NCBI RefSeq assembly: GCF_026250525.1 | Contig: NZ_CP111062.1 | Coordinates: 41,717-105,716, forward strand | DNA from: Chondrinema litorale | GTDB taxonomy: Bacteria > Bacteroidota > Bacteroidia > Cytophagales > Flammeovirgaceae | Length of the DNA: 64,000 bases | Reading direction: 5' to 3' | Part shown: one piece after another, positions 18,893 to 28,288 of the stretch | How the letters are laid out: the number at the start of each line of letters is the position of its first letter | How positions within the stretch are numbered: position 1 is the first letter of the stretch | Program-made: the position numbers and the translations under genes | Notes under the pieces: generated by a model | Database searches by the model: none | What the model was told of the DNA's origin: nothing | Seen by the model: the letters and a program-made list of their open reading frames with translations, nothing else

Positions 18893-19273
18893 TTACAGAA
18901 AAGTTTTTAATAAATTCTTATTCAATGGCTTTTCTGTATATGTAGATACAAAGGGATAAGATTGTGTATGTATTTTATCTACCTGATCATAGGAATTTGT
19001 CAATATAATCAATGGAACAGTAGGGAATTTTTTATATAAACTCTTGGAATACATTTCTAAAAATTCAAAGCCATCCATTATAGGCATAATCAAATCTAAA
19101 ATTATAAACTTTAACGTTGGTAAACTTCTATCTTGCCAGCGATGCTCTAGATAAGACATAGCTTGTTTTCCGTTTTGTAAGGCAACTGGGCTAATATTTG
19201 GGCTTACAATTTCAATCATTCTTTTTGTAATCATGATATCAATATCATCATCTTCGATAATGAGATAGTCCAT
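18893..19273 (-). CDS. single-domain response regulator (CheY-like)
   Basis: 126 residues, receiver domain only: IIEDDDIDI acidic pocket, phospho-acceptor Asp in IILDLIMPIMDGFEFLE, Thr/Ser in IILTNSYDQ and Lys in TEKPLNKN. No output domain. Such stand-alone receivers in Bacteroidetes are usually partnered by hybrid or orphan kinases encoded elsewhere; the large kinase at 21286-24750 lacks a receiver and is a possible partner (inference). Confidence 0.85.
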   Translation of the reverse strand: MDYLIIEDDDIDIMITKRMIEIVSPNISPVALQNGKQAMSYLEHRWQDRSLPTLKFIILDLIMPIMDGFEFLEMYSKSLYKKFPTVPLIILTNSYDQVDKIHTQSYPFVSTYTEKPLNKNLLKTFL

Positions 19274-19292
19274 ACTGAATTTTAGTAAAAAT

Positions 19293-19394
19293 TTAATGAG
19301 AAGACTTTTCTGATTTTGTATTTGCTAGTTTAATAAATGAAGCATCATTTATATTAATAATGCCATCTGCTACTTCTTGTACTCTAAATAAATA
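19293..19394 (-). pseudogene. 3' relic of an unidentified gene before the response regulator
   Basis: A 33-codon open stretch (FRVQEVADGIININDASF..., stop at 19293) ends 20 bp before the response-regulator start on the same strand. An upstream in-frame stop and the absence of a start suggest the tail of a lost gene. Weak evidence. Confidence 0.2.
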
Positions 19395-19594
19395 TTAATA
19401 AAATATTTTTCAAGTTAGTATTCTACTAAAACATAGAAGAACTAACCAATTTTTATACTTAGAGTAAGCGCTTCATTACAGAAGCAATTTAAGTTTTTTG
19501 TTGTTTTCCCATTACAGGAAACGATGAGATATATTTCAATACTAGCTAAATAAAATCTATCATTAAATATTACATGACAGGTCTTCTTTAAAAA

Positions 19595-19626
19595 TTAAAC
19601 TTATTATGAATTCATAATAAGTTTAA
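19595..19626. promoter_or_regulatory. perfect 32-bp palindrome upstream of the BLUF gene
   Basis: Left half TTAAACTTATTATGAA, right half its exact complement, with GAATTC at the centre and no loop. It is flanked by a 10-bp inverted repeat ATATTACATG (19567-19576) / CATGTAATAT (19629-19638). It lies 64 bp before the BLUF start codon, an operator-like position. The rest of 19274-19689 shows no gene. Confidence 0.5.
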
Positions 19627-19689
19627 AGCATGTAATATCCATTCATATTTATCACGTTATAAAGAAAATTTATCTAAAATTTAATTACT

Positions 19690-20112
19690 ATGCTAACCAA
19701 CTTAATCTACACCAGTAAACGAAATAACAATTGTAATGACCAAGAGATATTCAATATTTTAGAAGCTTGTAATAAAAATAATTCCCATAAAGATATTACA
19801 GGTGTACTGCTTTTTTCTGATAGTTTATTCTTACAATATCTTGAAGGAGAAAGAAAAGATATTTTTGAACTTTATGATAAAATTAAATTAGACAACAGAC
19901 ATAATGATGCCGTTATGGTGGGTTGTAGAACTATAAAAGAACGTATCTTTCCTGATTGGAGCATGGGTAAGAAAGATATTGGACAAGAAGGTTTTGAATT
20001 CATCAGTGGGGATAACTTTTTGGGAAAACATAAACTTGACAGCATTTTAGAAAATCAGGATAATGAAAAATTAGTATCATCTATCAAAAAGTTTTTTGAG
20101 GCTAGACTCTAG
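19690..20112 (+). CDS. BLUF-domain blue-light photoreceptor
   Basis: 140 residues: a single BLUF domain (about 1-95) plus a short C-terminal cap. The flavin-switch residues are all in place: Y7 (LIYTSK), Asn in NKNNSHKDITG (30-31), Q49 (FLQYLEG), and W90/M92 (FPDWSMG). Family members bind FAD non-covalently and sense blue light through a hydrogen-bond rearrangement around Tyr-Gln. No output domain is fused, so it should act through a protein partner. Preceded by a striking palindrome. Confidence 0.92.
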   Translation: MLTNLIYTSKRNNNCNDQEIFNILEACNKNNSHKDITGVLLFSDSLFLQYLEGERKDIFELYDKIKLDNRHNDAVMVGCRTIKERIFPDWSMGKKDIGQEGFEFISGDNFLGKHKLDSILENQDNEKLVSSIKKFFEARL

Positions 20113-20335
20113 TATTAGCTATAATTTATGAGTGATACTAAATGAATATAATATGAACTTACTTTTTAAGCTGTATAAGCTTGAAAAGCAAGTTCTATAC
20201 TCCTACTAAAGTTAGTATTTAACAACCACTTGTTGCTATATTAAAATTTTATACATCTCCTTTTTAAATAGAATGTATAATTTGACTTTTAAACCACATT
20301 ATGCTTGAGTTATAAACCCTAAGCTATTTTATAGT

Positions 20336-20878
20336 TTAATGCTTGCTTTTTTCTAAGGCTAACATACATTGTTTATAATTAGCTTCATTATGGCACACGA
20401 TCAATACTTTTTGCAATATCTTTCCTTCTTCTTTTTTTAAAAACCATTGACATGTACCTATTGCTATTTCTGCCGCTATTTCTATTGGAAATTTATAAAA
20501 ACCTGTACTGATATTTGGAAATGCAATTGAACTAAGACCATGTTCTACAGCTAATTGTAGGGCATTATCATAACAGTTCGTCAATAAAATCTCTTCTTGA
20601 GATTGGCCATCATTCCAAATAGGTCCTACCGTATGAATGATTTTCTTTGCTTGTAATTTACCCGCAGTTGTTAGTACCGCTTCTCCAGGTAATAGTGATC
20701 CCTTTTTAATGATTACTTGCTTACAAGCTTTAAGTATATCTCCTCCTCCTTTTTTTAATATAGTAGCAGTTACTCCATTTCCATTTGCATACCCTAGCAG
20801 ATTTGTATTACTTGAATTAACGATGGCATCCACTTCTACTTCTGTAATATCTCCTTTTATTATTGCTAGCTTACTCAT
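20336..20878 (-). CDS. macro-domain protein (ADP-ribose/O-acetyl-ADP-ribose deacetylase-like)
   Basis: About 180 residues from the ATG at 20876-20878. The macro-domain motifs are visible: KGDITEVEVDAIVNSSN at the N-terminus, the loop LPGEAVLTTAG, IIHTVGPIW, and AFPNISTGFYKFP (phosphate-binding loop 2). The catalytic Asn-rich segment reads NSSNTNLLGYANGNGVT, somewhat different from the usual NAANxxLxGGGGVDGAI, so deacetylase activity is uncertain while ADP-ribose binding is likely. Cytosolic. Confidence 0.88.
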   Translation of the reverse strand: MSKLAIIKGDITEVEVDAIVNSSNTNLLGYANGNGVTATILKKGGGDILKACKQVIIKKGSLLPGEAVLTTAGKLQAKKIIHTVGPIWNDGQSQEEILLTNCYDNALQLAVEHGLSSIAFPNISTGFYKFPIEIAAEIAIGTCQWFLKKEEGKILQKVLIVCHNEANYKQCMLALEKSKH

Positions 20879-21030
20879 ACCAAGTTTCAATTTATTTTGA
20901 TTAATCCTTTTTATAAGTGATCACCCATTAGCCTCATATGTTACTATTATTTCTTTTACAATGGATATTTTTTATATCCTTAAAATTGTTTTCTTATTTT
21001 GCTCTCTTTTAAATATACCAAATATCATTA

Positions 21031-21153
21031 TCATTTTATAGTTGAAAAACCACCATCTACATGTAAAACTTTACCTGTCACCCAAGAGGATTCTTCTGAT
21101 AATAAATAGATTACCGCTGAGGCAATATTATTGGGATTTCCTACTCTTTCATA
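21031..21153 (-). pseudogene. SDR oxidoreductase, C-terminal remnant
   Basis: About 40 codons on the minus strand read RVGNPNNIASAVIYLLSEES, then SWVTGKVLHVDGGFSTIK and stop. This is the conserved end of a short-chain dehydrogenase (IA..V.YL.S....TG..L.VDGG). A stop lies just before it and nothing more of the gene is present, so it is a deletion remnant. The remaining 20879-21285 is non-coding. Confidence 0.65.
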
Positions 21154-21285
21154 AAATTATAATTTGAACCACTGTAATTATCATCGCGACTACTTCAACT
21201 AAAACAAAATCCTTTCTTTACATTCCTAGAATGTTATATAAGTTAATCGTATATGAAATTGTTAGCACATAATTAATCAAAAAAT

Positions 21286-24200
21286 TTAAATCTCAATTTT
21301 TAACTTATTGGCATCTATCAAGTTAGGTAACTTAATTATAAAAATTGTCCCTTTATTCACTTGAGAGTTTAGCAAGATTTCTCCTCCTAGTTTTTCAATG
21401 GCTTCTTTTACTATATACAAGCCCAAACCTGAACCTGCTGTTTTGTTATCACTGCGAAAAAACATATCAAATATTTTTTGTTGATCTTCATTTCGAATTC
21501 CAATGCCATTATCTTCTACTTGTAAACTTAGTTCTTTTATATTAACCGAAATCTTAACTTTGACAAAAGAATGATCTTCATATGGATTCTGATATTTTAT
21601 TGCATTAGAGATCAAATTTCTAAAAATTACTTGCAAGCGCAGTGGGTCACTGTAAAAATTTTCATCAATATTAAACTCTCTTATTAATTCAATACTTTCA
21701 GCATTGTGCATATACTTCAGCTCTTCTACTATATCATTAAGCAGTTGCGAGAAATTTATTTGCTCTGGGGTTACTTGTAATCTTGAGTTACGTGAATAAT
21801 CTAGTATATTCTTCACAAAAGTATCCAGTTTATGAATACTCTGATTAACCATATTTATATAACCTTCCAGCTTTGCAGGTAAAACTTCCATTTTTATTAT
21901 CTCTATTAATCCTAATATTGAAGACAATGGAGCTCTAATATCATGTGAAACTCTATAAACAAAGTTATCTAACTCTTCATTTGACTTTTTTAATCCAGCG
22001 GTTCTCTCAGTTACAGTATCTTCTAACCTTTCATTTATTAAATGGATTTCTTTGGTATACTCTTCTAATTCCTCAGCTTGAGCTTGTATTTCTTCTTTTT
22101 GCTCTTGTATAAAATAGTTCTTCTGTTTTAATTCTTCATTCTGCCCTTGAATTAAATTGTTCTTTTGTCTTAGTTCTTCATTAGCAGATTGTAATTTTTT
22201 TGTTCTTTCATCTACTCTTACTACTAGAATTTCATTTTGTTTTTTAATGTTTTTTAATCGCATCCAATAGATACTATAAATTATTAGTAAAAATGTGGCT
22301 AATAAAACTAATCTAAACAAAATGGTGTCCCACCAAGGAGGTTGAACGATTATATGCAATGTTCTGGATGGTATTTTTACTCCGTTTAATTCTCCTTCAA
22401 CCTCAAATACATATTTATTTGGGTCTAAATTCGTATATGTTACTTTTCTTTCAATACCTACATCTTGCCAAGATTCATCTACAAAACCTAAGAGTCTATA
22501 GCGATACTTAATTAAAGCAGGGTCTATAAAATTTATACCTGTGTAAGATATGCTAAACACAGATTGCTTATACGAAAGCGTAATTGTATCTTCATAATTA
22601 ATGTGCTTACTGAGTGGTGAGTTTTTTTTACCTATCTGGACTGGTTGATTAAAAATCTCAAAATTTGTAAGTAATAATGGTGTTGCTTTTCTTATATCTT
22701 TTAAACTATCTGGATGAAAGATTTTAAAACCATTAGTTCCACCAAAAATAAGTTCGCCTGTAAAAAGATAATCTGAAGCAGCTTTATGAGGTATCAATTT
22801 TTGCTGGCCTTCATTCAGTCTATTATTTCTAAATGTTTTTGTTTGAGGATCAAACTCTATTATACCTGCATTTGTGCCTAACCATAGTTTTCCATCAGCA
22901 GTTTCTTCTATTGATTGCACGGTGTTACCTAATAAACCATTCGCTTTTGAATATACTGGAAATATTTTACTTGTATCATTTAACAATCGTAAACCACCTC
23001 CTTCTAAACCTGCCCAAACCTGACCAATGTGATCCTCATAAAGTGTGAGTATAGTAAAACCATTTGTTTCTTTAGATTTGGGTAATATGTACTTAAAACT
23101 ATTATCCTTTCGATCTAGCTTATAAACATATCCTTCATAAGTGCCAACCCAAACATTATTATTTTTATCAGTCAATAAAGACCATACATTGTTATACGCC
23201 ATTCTTTCTTCCGGACTTATCTCAGGTATATAAGCCTCTAATTCATAGGTTTCTGGATTAAAAGAATGTAAACCTTCGCCAAATATAGCTAACCACAATA
23301 ATCCTTTTTTATCTTTAACTATTGACGTGATATTATCTCCTGGAAGCTTATTAGCTGCATCACGTCTAAAATGCTCAAAAGTACGTGTCTTTAAATTGAA
23401 ATGATCTATTCCCCCATTCCAGAAACCAATCCAAACATCTTCATTTTGTCCCTTGGTAATGCTAAGAACTTTATTTGAGGATATTGTTGAAGGATCATCA
23501 TTATCATGTAGATAATGAATAAACTCATTTTTTTCACGATTAAACCAGTTTAAGCCTCCGCCATCGGTACCTATCAAAATATTGTTCGAATCTAGCTCTA
23601 CAATCGCTGATACTACATTATACGATAAAGAATTTTTGCCTCTTTGTTGATAATAGTAACCAATATTTTTGGAATAAAAATTAGATAAATTTGCACCAGT
23701 TCGGTAAGTACCAACCCATAACCGATTGTGATTATCTACACATAAACTTTTTATAGAGTTTGAAGATATGCTTAAATTATCAAAAGGATCATTTCTAAAA
23801 TTAAAGAAATTGTCTTCTTCTTCAATATATAAGCTAAGTCCATTATCTGTACCAATCCAAATATTTCCTTCCTTATCTTCAATAATACTATCCACTTGAT
23901 TATGAGCTAAGCTTTTAGCATTCTTAGCATCATGTTTATAGTTTATAAACTCATTCTTACCTTTTTCTAATAAATAAATACCTCCTTCGAAAGTACCGAC
24001 CCATAACCTACCTTTTGTATCATAATATATAGATGTTACAAAATCATCACTTAGATTATCTGACTGTGAAGAATATTTTTCAATTGAATGATCTTTAGTA
24101 TTGATACTCATTAATCCTTGAGAATAAGTACCGACCCATAAAACTCCCGGCTCACCTTCTGTAATCACATATGCGTAATAGCTTCTTTCATTTTCTAAAT

Positions 24201-24750
24201 TGGAAGTACTTTGTTGAAGATATGTGTAGCTGTAATCATCGGCATTAAACTTTACCAATCCTCCTGAAGTACCAACCCACATAGTACCACTTTGATCGTA
24301 ATGTAAATCCTGTATAAAATTATAATTATATTTAGAAGAATCTAAAGCTAAAGATATATGTTTAAACTCATCTAAAGTTGAATTGTAAATATATAAACCA
24401 CCACCCCAAGTGCCCGCCCAAATGTTATAATGCTTATCTTCTGCTAAAGCTCTTACTGCTTGGTGTTTTATTGACTCTTCTTGAGAATAGAGGTATTTCT
24501 GAAAGCTATAGCCATCAAATTTATTGATACCCTCATTAGTAGCAATCCAGACATATCCAGAAGTATCTTGAAGAATGTCCCAAACAGTATTATTGGTAAG
24601 TCCATCTAATGTTGTGTAGCCTTGAAATGTTAGTTGTGGCTGAGCTTTTACAATACTAATTGCAAATAACAAGATTAATAAAACACATTTATCCTTCTTA
24701 GATAGAACATTACTTTTAAATGAATTATTAATACATTTTATCGTCACCAT
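21286..24750 (-). CDS. two-component propeller / Y_Y_Y sensor histidine kinase
   Basis: 1154 residues. Signal peptide (about 18-36), then about 12-14 propeller repeats with the G-x-[LIV]-W-[IV]-G-T pattern (WIATNEGINKFD, WVGTSGGLVKF, WVGTYSQGL, ...) over about residues 40-720, a Y_Y_Y domain (YRYRLLGFVDESWQ) and one membrane helix (about 810-830). A long coiled coil with near-repeats of EELRQKNNLIQGQ follows. HisKA has H936 in VSHDIRAPLSSI; HATPase has NLISNAIKYQ, VEDNGIGI and GSGLGLYIVKEA. Unlike typical hybrid two-component systems it has no receiver or AraC output. Senses an envelope signal through the propellers. Confidence 0.92.
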   Translation of the reverse strand: MVTIKCINNSFKSNVLSKKDKCVLLILLFAISIVKAQPQLTFQGYTTLDGLTNNTVWDILQDTSGYVWIATNEGINKFDGYSFQKYLYSQEESIKHQAVRALAEDKHYNIWAGTWGGGLYIYNSTLDEFKHISLALDSSKYNYNFIQDLHYDQSGTMWVGTSGGLVKFNADDYSYTYLQQSTSNLENERSYYAYVITEGEPGVLWVGTYSQGLMSINTKDHSIEKYSSQSDNLSDDFVTSIYYDTKGRLWVGTFEGGIYLLEKGKNEFINYKHDAKNAKSLAHNQVDSIIEDKEGNIWIGTDNGLSLYIEEEDNFFNFRNDPFDNLSISSNSIKSLCVDNHNRLWVGTYRTGANLSNFYSKNIGYYYQQRGKNSLSYNVVSAIVELDSNNILIGTDGGGLNWFNREKNEFIHYLHDNDDPSTISSNKVLSITKGQNEDVWIGFWNGGIDHFNLKTRTFEHFRRDAANKLPGDNITSIVKDKKGLLWLAIFGEGLHSFNPETYELEAYIPEISPEERMAYNNVWSLLTDKNNNVWVGTYEGYVYKLDRKDNSFKYILPKSKETNGFTILTLYEDHIGQVWAGLEGGGLRLLNDTSKIFPVYSKANGLLGNTVQSIEETADGKLWLGTNAGIIEFDPQTKTFRNNRLNEGQQKLIPHKAASDYLFTGELIFGGTNGFKIFHPDSLKDIRKATPLLLTNFEIFNQPVQIGKKNSPLSKHINYEDTITLSYKQSVFSISYTGINFIDPALIKYRYRLLGFVDESWQDVGIERKVTYTNLDPNKYVFEVEGELNGVKIPSRTLHIIVQPPWWDTILFRLVLLATFLLIIYSIYWMRLKNIKKQNEILVVRVDERTKKLQSANEELRQKNNLIQGQNEELKQKNYFIQEQKEEIQAQAEELEEYTKEIHLINERLEDTVTERTAGLKKSNEELDNFVYRVSHDIRAPLSSILGLIEIIKMEVLPAKLEGYINMVNQSIHKLDTFVKNILDYSRNSRLQVTPEQINFSQLLNDIVEELKYMHNAESIELIREFNIDENFYSDPLRLQVIFRNLISNAIKYQNPYEDHSFVKVKISVNIKELSLQVEDNGIGIRNEDQQKIFDMFFRSDNKTAGSGLGLYIVKEAIEKLGGEILLNSQVNKGTIFIIKLPNLIDANKLKIEI

Positions 24751-24920
24751 GCTATACTCAACTAATAATTATTTCTACTAAATACTTTAATAAATAAATG
24801 GCCAATACTTTTCTTCTATTTATTTTAAGCTAATATTGAGATTTAACAACCTACAAACAATTTAATGAAATGAATATTATTTTCAAACAAGGCATAGTCA
24901 TATCTTACAGTAAGCTCTTA

Positions 24921-25012
24921 TTGTATCCTACTACTATACCCTTACAGATTTCTACAAAAGAGCATACAGAACAACATATAATGTGCCTTTATGTTATGTG
25001 TATCCTAATAGT
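24921..25012 (+). repeat. dispersed intergenic repeat, copy 4 (long form)
   Basis: TTGTATCCTACTACTATACC followed by CTTACAGATTTCTACAAAAG is shared almost base for base with 29200-29240, then ATAATGTGCCTTTATGTTA as in copies 1 and 2. The remainder of 24751-25297 holds no supported gene. Confidence 0.5.
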
Positions 25013-25297
25013 GCCACACTTCACTTGTGTTTTTAGCTGTATAAATATAATATCCATTTGATAGCTGAAAACTAATACATGCCTTCATTTGTAGAGCACC
25101 TGAATTTTGCGCTCCCAATAAAACACAGAGCATAACAAGCACCTTAATTTTCGACAAAGTAAAGCATTATAAAAACTAAAAGCTCTTATAAGTGACATCC
25201 AACTGACTTATAAATATTGATTAACTGTCTAAATAATTTTTAAAGGTTAATATAAATTTATACATTTAACCTTTATAATTACTTTTAATGGTTAATA

Positions 25298-25897
25298 ATG
25301 CAATTAGAAACTGGAAACTATAAAGGAACTTATAAGCTTATTGGTGGAGAAGAATGTTTCGATTTTACAAATACTGTTAGTTGGAGAGAAACAGCTCATC
25401 CTCATGATTGGCTGGATATTGAAGAAAATTTAGCCCGATGGGCTCAAATAACTGGTATCTTAAATGAAGGTCAAGCTAAGCACTTAATAAAAATTTCTAA
25501 TGAAGAATTAGAATATGTAAAAAGTATAAGGGTCTTTTTATATCAACTTTTTAATAGTCAAATAACAAAAGGCTCTATATCAAAAGATTCACTCTATGAG
25601 TTAAGCGAGCTAACTCAAAAAGCGAACAAACACCAAGTACTTTCCCCCTCACCTACCGGATATATTTGGTCTTGGCAACAAAGTATAAAACCAATAGAAC
25701 TAGTCCTTTTTACTATCATCAAATCGGCTTCTGATGTTTTAACTCGTGGGGATTTATCAAGAATTAAAAAGTGTCCATCTTGCCAATGGTTGTTTCTAGA
25801 TACAAGTAAAAATAAACGCAGAAGGTGGTGTACGATGGAAGATTGTGGTAATCGACATAAAGTAAATGCTTTTAATAGAAGAAATAAATCCAAATAA
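25298..25897 (+). CDS. CGNR zinc-finger regulator (ABATE domain)
   Basis: 199 residues. The N-terminal ABATE-like domain (about 10-150) starts LIGGEECFDFTNTVSWR, with the conserved D-F-x-N-T. The C-terminal treble-clef zinc finger reads KKCPSCQWLFLDTSKNKRRR, then WCTMEDCGNRHK, giving the name-giving CGNR motif. Family members are predicted DNA-binding repressors. Only 29 bp separate it from the EamA transporter start, a pairing seen in many bacteria, so it probably controls that exporter. Confidence 0.88.
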   Translation: MQLETGNYKGTYKLIGGEECFDFTNTVSWRETAHPHDWLDIEENLARWAQITGILNEGQAKHLIKISNEELEYVKSIRVFLYQLFNSQITKGSISKDSLYELSELTQKANKHQVLSPSPTGYIWSWQQSIKPIELVLFTIIKSASDVLTRGDLSRIKKCPSCQWLFLDTSKNKRRRWCTMEDCGNRHKVNAFNRRNKSK

Positions 25898-25926
25898 TAA
25901 TATTGAAACAATTTAATCTATCAGCT

Positions 25927-26787
25927 ATGAACAGGAGTTATCAAATTCCTCCACAATTGTACTTTGTGGCCTCAGCTATTTTTCATTATCTGGGGCCTTC
26001 TTTTGCTGTTTTATTATTCGCTAGAGTTTCTGTTGACGGAGTTGCATGGATGAGAATTATTTCTGCGGCACTTATTTTTGCTGTTTGGCGAAAACCTTGG
26101 AATACTTTTAGGCAGGTGGCACTAAAAGTTCGGTATCTTATAATTGCTTTGGGAATTACATTTGCCTTTATGAATTACTCCTTTTACTATGCCATTCATA
26201 AACTTCCGCTAGGCACTGTAGCTGCTATCGAATTTATAGGTCCAGTGTTGTTAGCATTAATAGGTACAAAAACACTCAGAAACTTATTCGCTTTGGCATT
26301 GACCACTACTGGTGTATGGTTTTTAACAGATGCCCGAATCGAAGGCGAACTTGAAGGTTTCTTTTGGGCTTTTGTAAATTCTATTTGCTTTATTGTTTAC
26401 ATTATTTTAGCACATCGACTCGCATCAATAGACACAAAAACCAAATCGGTAGATAGATTGGGTGCCTCTATGATTTTTGCTGCAATAATGATTACTCCAT
26501 TAGGTATTGATGGTGCACTACCAGCATTATCCGATGCCATAGCTATAGTTGCAGGAATAGGTGTGGGAATTTCCTCTTCTGTTATTCCTTATGTATTAGA
26601 TCAACTAGCAATGAGTAAACTATCTAGAGCTACATATGCGCTATTCGTAGCTTTATTACCTGCAACTGCCGTAATTATTGGGGTAATTGTGTTAAAACAA
26701 ATTCCTTCTTGGGTAGAAGTTGTCGCTGTTGCTTCGATTATTTTAGGTGTACTTATAGTTCAAGATAAAAGGCAAGAAAGCACTTAA
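25927..26787 (+). CDS. EamA/DMT-family exporter (RhtA-like)
   Basis: 286 residues from the ATG at 25927; an earlier TTG at 25903 is less likely. About ten membrane helices in two EamA halves; the first half contains LYFVASAIFHYLGPSFAVLL and MNYSFYYAIHKLPLGTVAAI, the second GIGVGISSSVIPYVLDQLA. It resembles the RhtA/YdcZ group that exports threonine, homoserine or related amino acids, in the inner membrane. Cotranscribed with the CGNR regulator. Confidence 0.88.
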   Translation: MNRSYQIPPQLYFVASAIFHYLGPSFAVLLFARVSVDGVAWMRIISAALIFAVWRKPWNTFRQVALKVRYLIIALGITFAFMNYSFYYAIHKLPLGTVAAIEFIGPVLLALIGTKTLRNLFALALTTTGVWFLTDARIEGELEGFFWAFVNSICFIVYIILAHRLASIDTKTKSVDRLGASMIFAAIMITPLGIDGALPALSDAIAIVAGIGVGISSSVIPYVLDQLAMSKLSRATYALFVALLPATAVIIGVIVLKQIPSWVEVVAVASIILGVLIVQDKRQEST

Positions 26788-26858
26788 AAATGGAAGGTTA
26801 ATTTATTGATTTCACTACCATTTCAATCATTTAGAAACATATTAAAAGCTTAATCATC

Positions 26859-27329
26859 ATGAATGCTATCCAAATTATCTTATTAAATTTTTCCGAAATC
26901 CGTAGGCGTAGTATTAAACTTTGGAGTAAAATACCGGATGAATACCTCAACTGGAAACCTGATAAAGATGCACTATCTATTATTGAAATGATTAGACACG
27001 TTTTAGAAGGTGAGCACCTATTCCATAAAATAATAGAAAATCGAGGCAATTTAGGAAACTATCAATCACCTTGGAAAAGTTTAGAATATTCAAACCTCAA
27101 AAATGAACTGGAATTTGCCGAAAAATATCATACTGATTTTATCAATATGATTAGTAACTTGAAAGAAGCTGATTTGGAAAATACCAGAATTGAAAGAAAA
27201 GAAGTTGGCCAAAACAAAATACTAGGCGATTACCTCAACCGTATTGCATACCATGAATCTGTTCATACTGGACAAATGTTAGATTATTTGAGAACAGCTG
27301 GAGTAGAAAGAGCTAAAATTTGGGATTAG
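26859..27329 (+). CDS. DinB-family protein
   Basis: 156 residues, a four-helix DinB/YfiT-like bundle. Putative metal ligands: His in IEMIRHVLEGEHLF and the pair in AYHESVHTGQMLDYLR. DinB-like enzymes are metal-dependent thiol transferases or hydrolases; the exact role is unknown. No signal peptide. Stands 71 bp after the EamA gene in the same direction, possibly a separate unit. Confidence 0.85.
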   Translation: MNAIQIILLNFSEIRRRSIKLWSKIPDEYLNWKPDKDALSIIEMIRHVLEGEHLFHKIIENRGNLGNYQSPWKSLEYSNLKNELEFAEKYHTDFINMISNLKEADLENTRIERKEVGQNKILGDYLNRIAYHESVHTGQMLDYLRTAGVERAKIWD

Positions 27330-27467
27330 TAATAATGGAAATACCCTGAGCATATAGTGGAACACTTTGCTATCTTTAAGAATAAATTATCTGTTCGGAT
27401 GACAACCAACAAGCTATTCTCAAATAGATATAACTTTATAAATATGCTGTTTACCATCAATAAAAAT

Positions 27468-28262
27468 ATGAATAAGATAATATTACCTCTAGTCTGTTTA
27501 ATATTTGCTGGTTGTCAACAGCAATCAAATGAAAAAGAAGTTAAATCAACAGACAAAATCGAGGTTGAAAGCAATATAATTTCTGAAGATTTTGTGAGCT
27601 GGGTTGATGCTATAAACACCAAAGATGTTAGCGCAATTCAAAGTTTTTATCAAACTGAGTCTTTTAAAATTATCTCAGCTGATAGCATATTAAACAGTCC
27701 TGATGAAATAGCGAACTATTATGCATCACAACCAAATAAAATAAACTCCATCTCATCTTTATTTCAAATCGAAGCCAATAAAGACAGAGGCATCAACTAT
27801 GAATTGATTAAATATGAAACCAAAGCCAAAAAAGAATATATTCAGCTCCTGATCTGGAAATTAAATGATGGCAAAAAAGTAAGAGAATTCGAATTTGCAT
27901 CAAAATGTTCAGAAAAACCGGTTAATGATGAAGAAGAAATCTCCAAAAGAAGAGAATTATGGATGCAACTCTGTAATACTCATAGCCCTAAAAATCTTGT
28001 AGATGAGCTGTATAGTTCCCATAATATTTATTTTAACCATAAACCACTGGTTAAAGGTAAGGTCGATCTAGTTGAAGAGTATGCTTATATGAAAAGAGAA
28101 AATTATACGCTTACTCTTCTCCCGCTAAAATTAGAATTTGTAAATGCCAGTTTGGCTTTTGAAATAGGACAATGCCAAGGAAGCTATAATGGCAAATACA
28201 TACTTATATGGGAAAAAGATTCTGATGGAAAATGGATGATCTTTATCGATTCTAATATATGA
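27468..28262 (+). CDS. lipoprotein with SnoaL/DUF4440-like domain(s)
   Basis: About 264 residues from the ATG at 27468, chosen because MNKIILPLVCLIFAGCQQQS is a lipoprotein signal with Cys at 16; the in-frame GTG at 27357 would add 37 unlikely residues. The mature part shows two NTF2-like units: SWVDAINTKDVSAIQSFY at about 48-120, and LVDELYSSHNIYFNHKPLV to the end with the closing WEKDSDGKWMIFID. Envelope-tethered, ligand unknown. Confidence 0.7.
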   Translation: MNKIILPLVCLIFAGCQQQSNEKEVKSTDKIEVESNIISEDFVSWVDAINTKDVSAIQSFYQTESFKIISADSILNSPDEIANYYASQPNKINSISSLFQIEANKDRGINYELIKYETKAKKEYIQLLIWKLNDGKKVREFEFASKCSEKPVNDEEEISKRRELWMQLCNTHSPKNLVDELYSSHNIYFNHKPLVKGKVDLVEEYAYMKRENYTLTLLPLKLEFVNASLAFEIGQCQGSYNGKYILIWEKDSDGKWMIFIDSNI

Positions 28263-28288
28263 GATTAAAATATTGAGTCAATCCAATT

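Noticed and set aside
24870..25061. 63-codon plus-strand frame
   Set aside because: Covers the dispersed repeat; no protein features.
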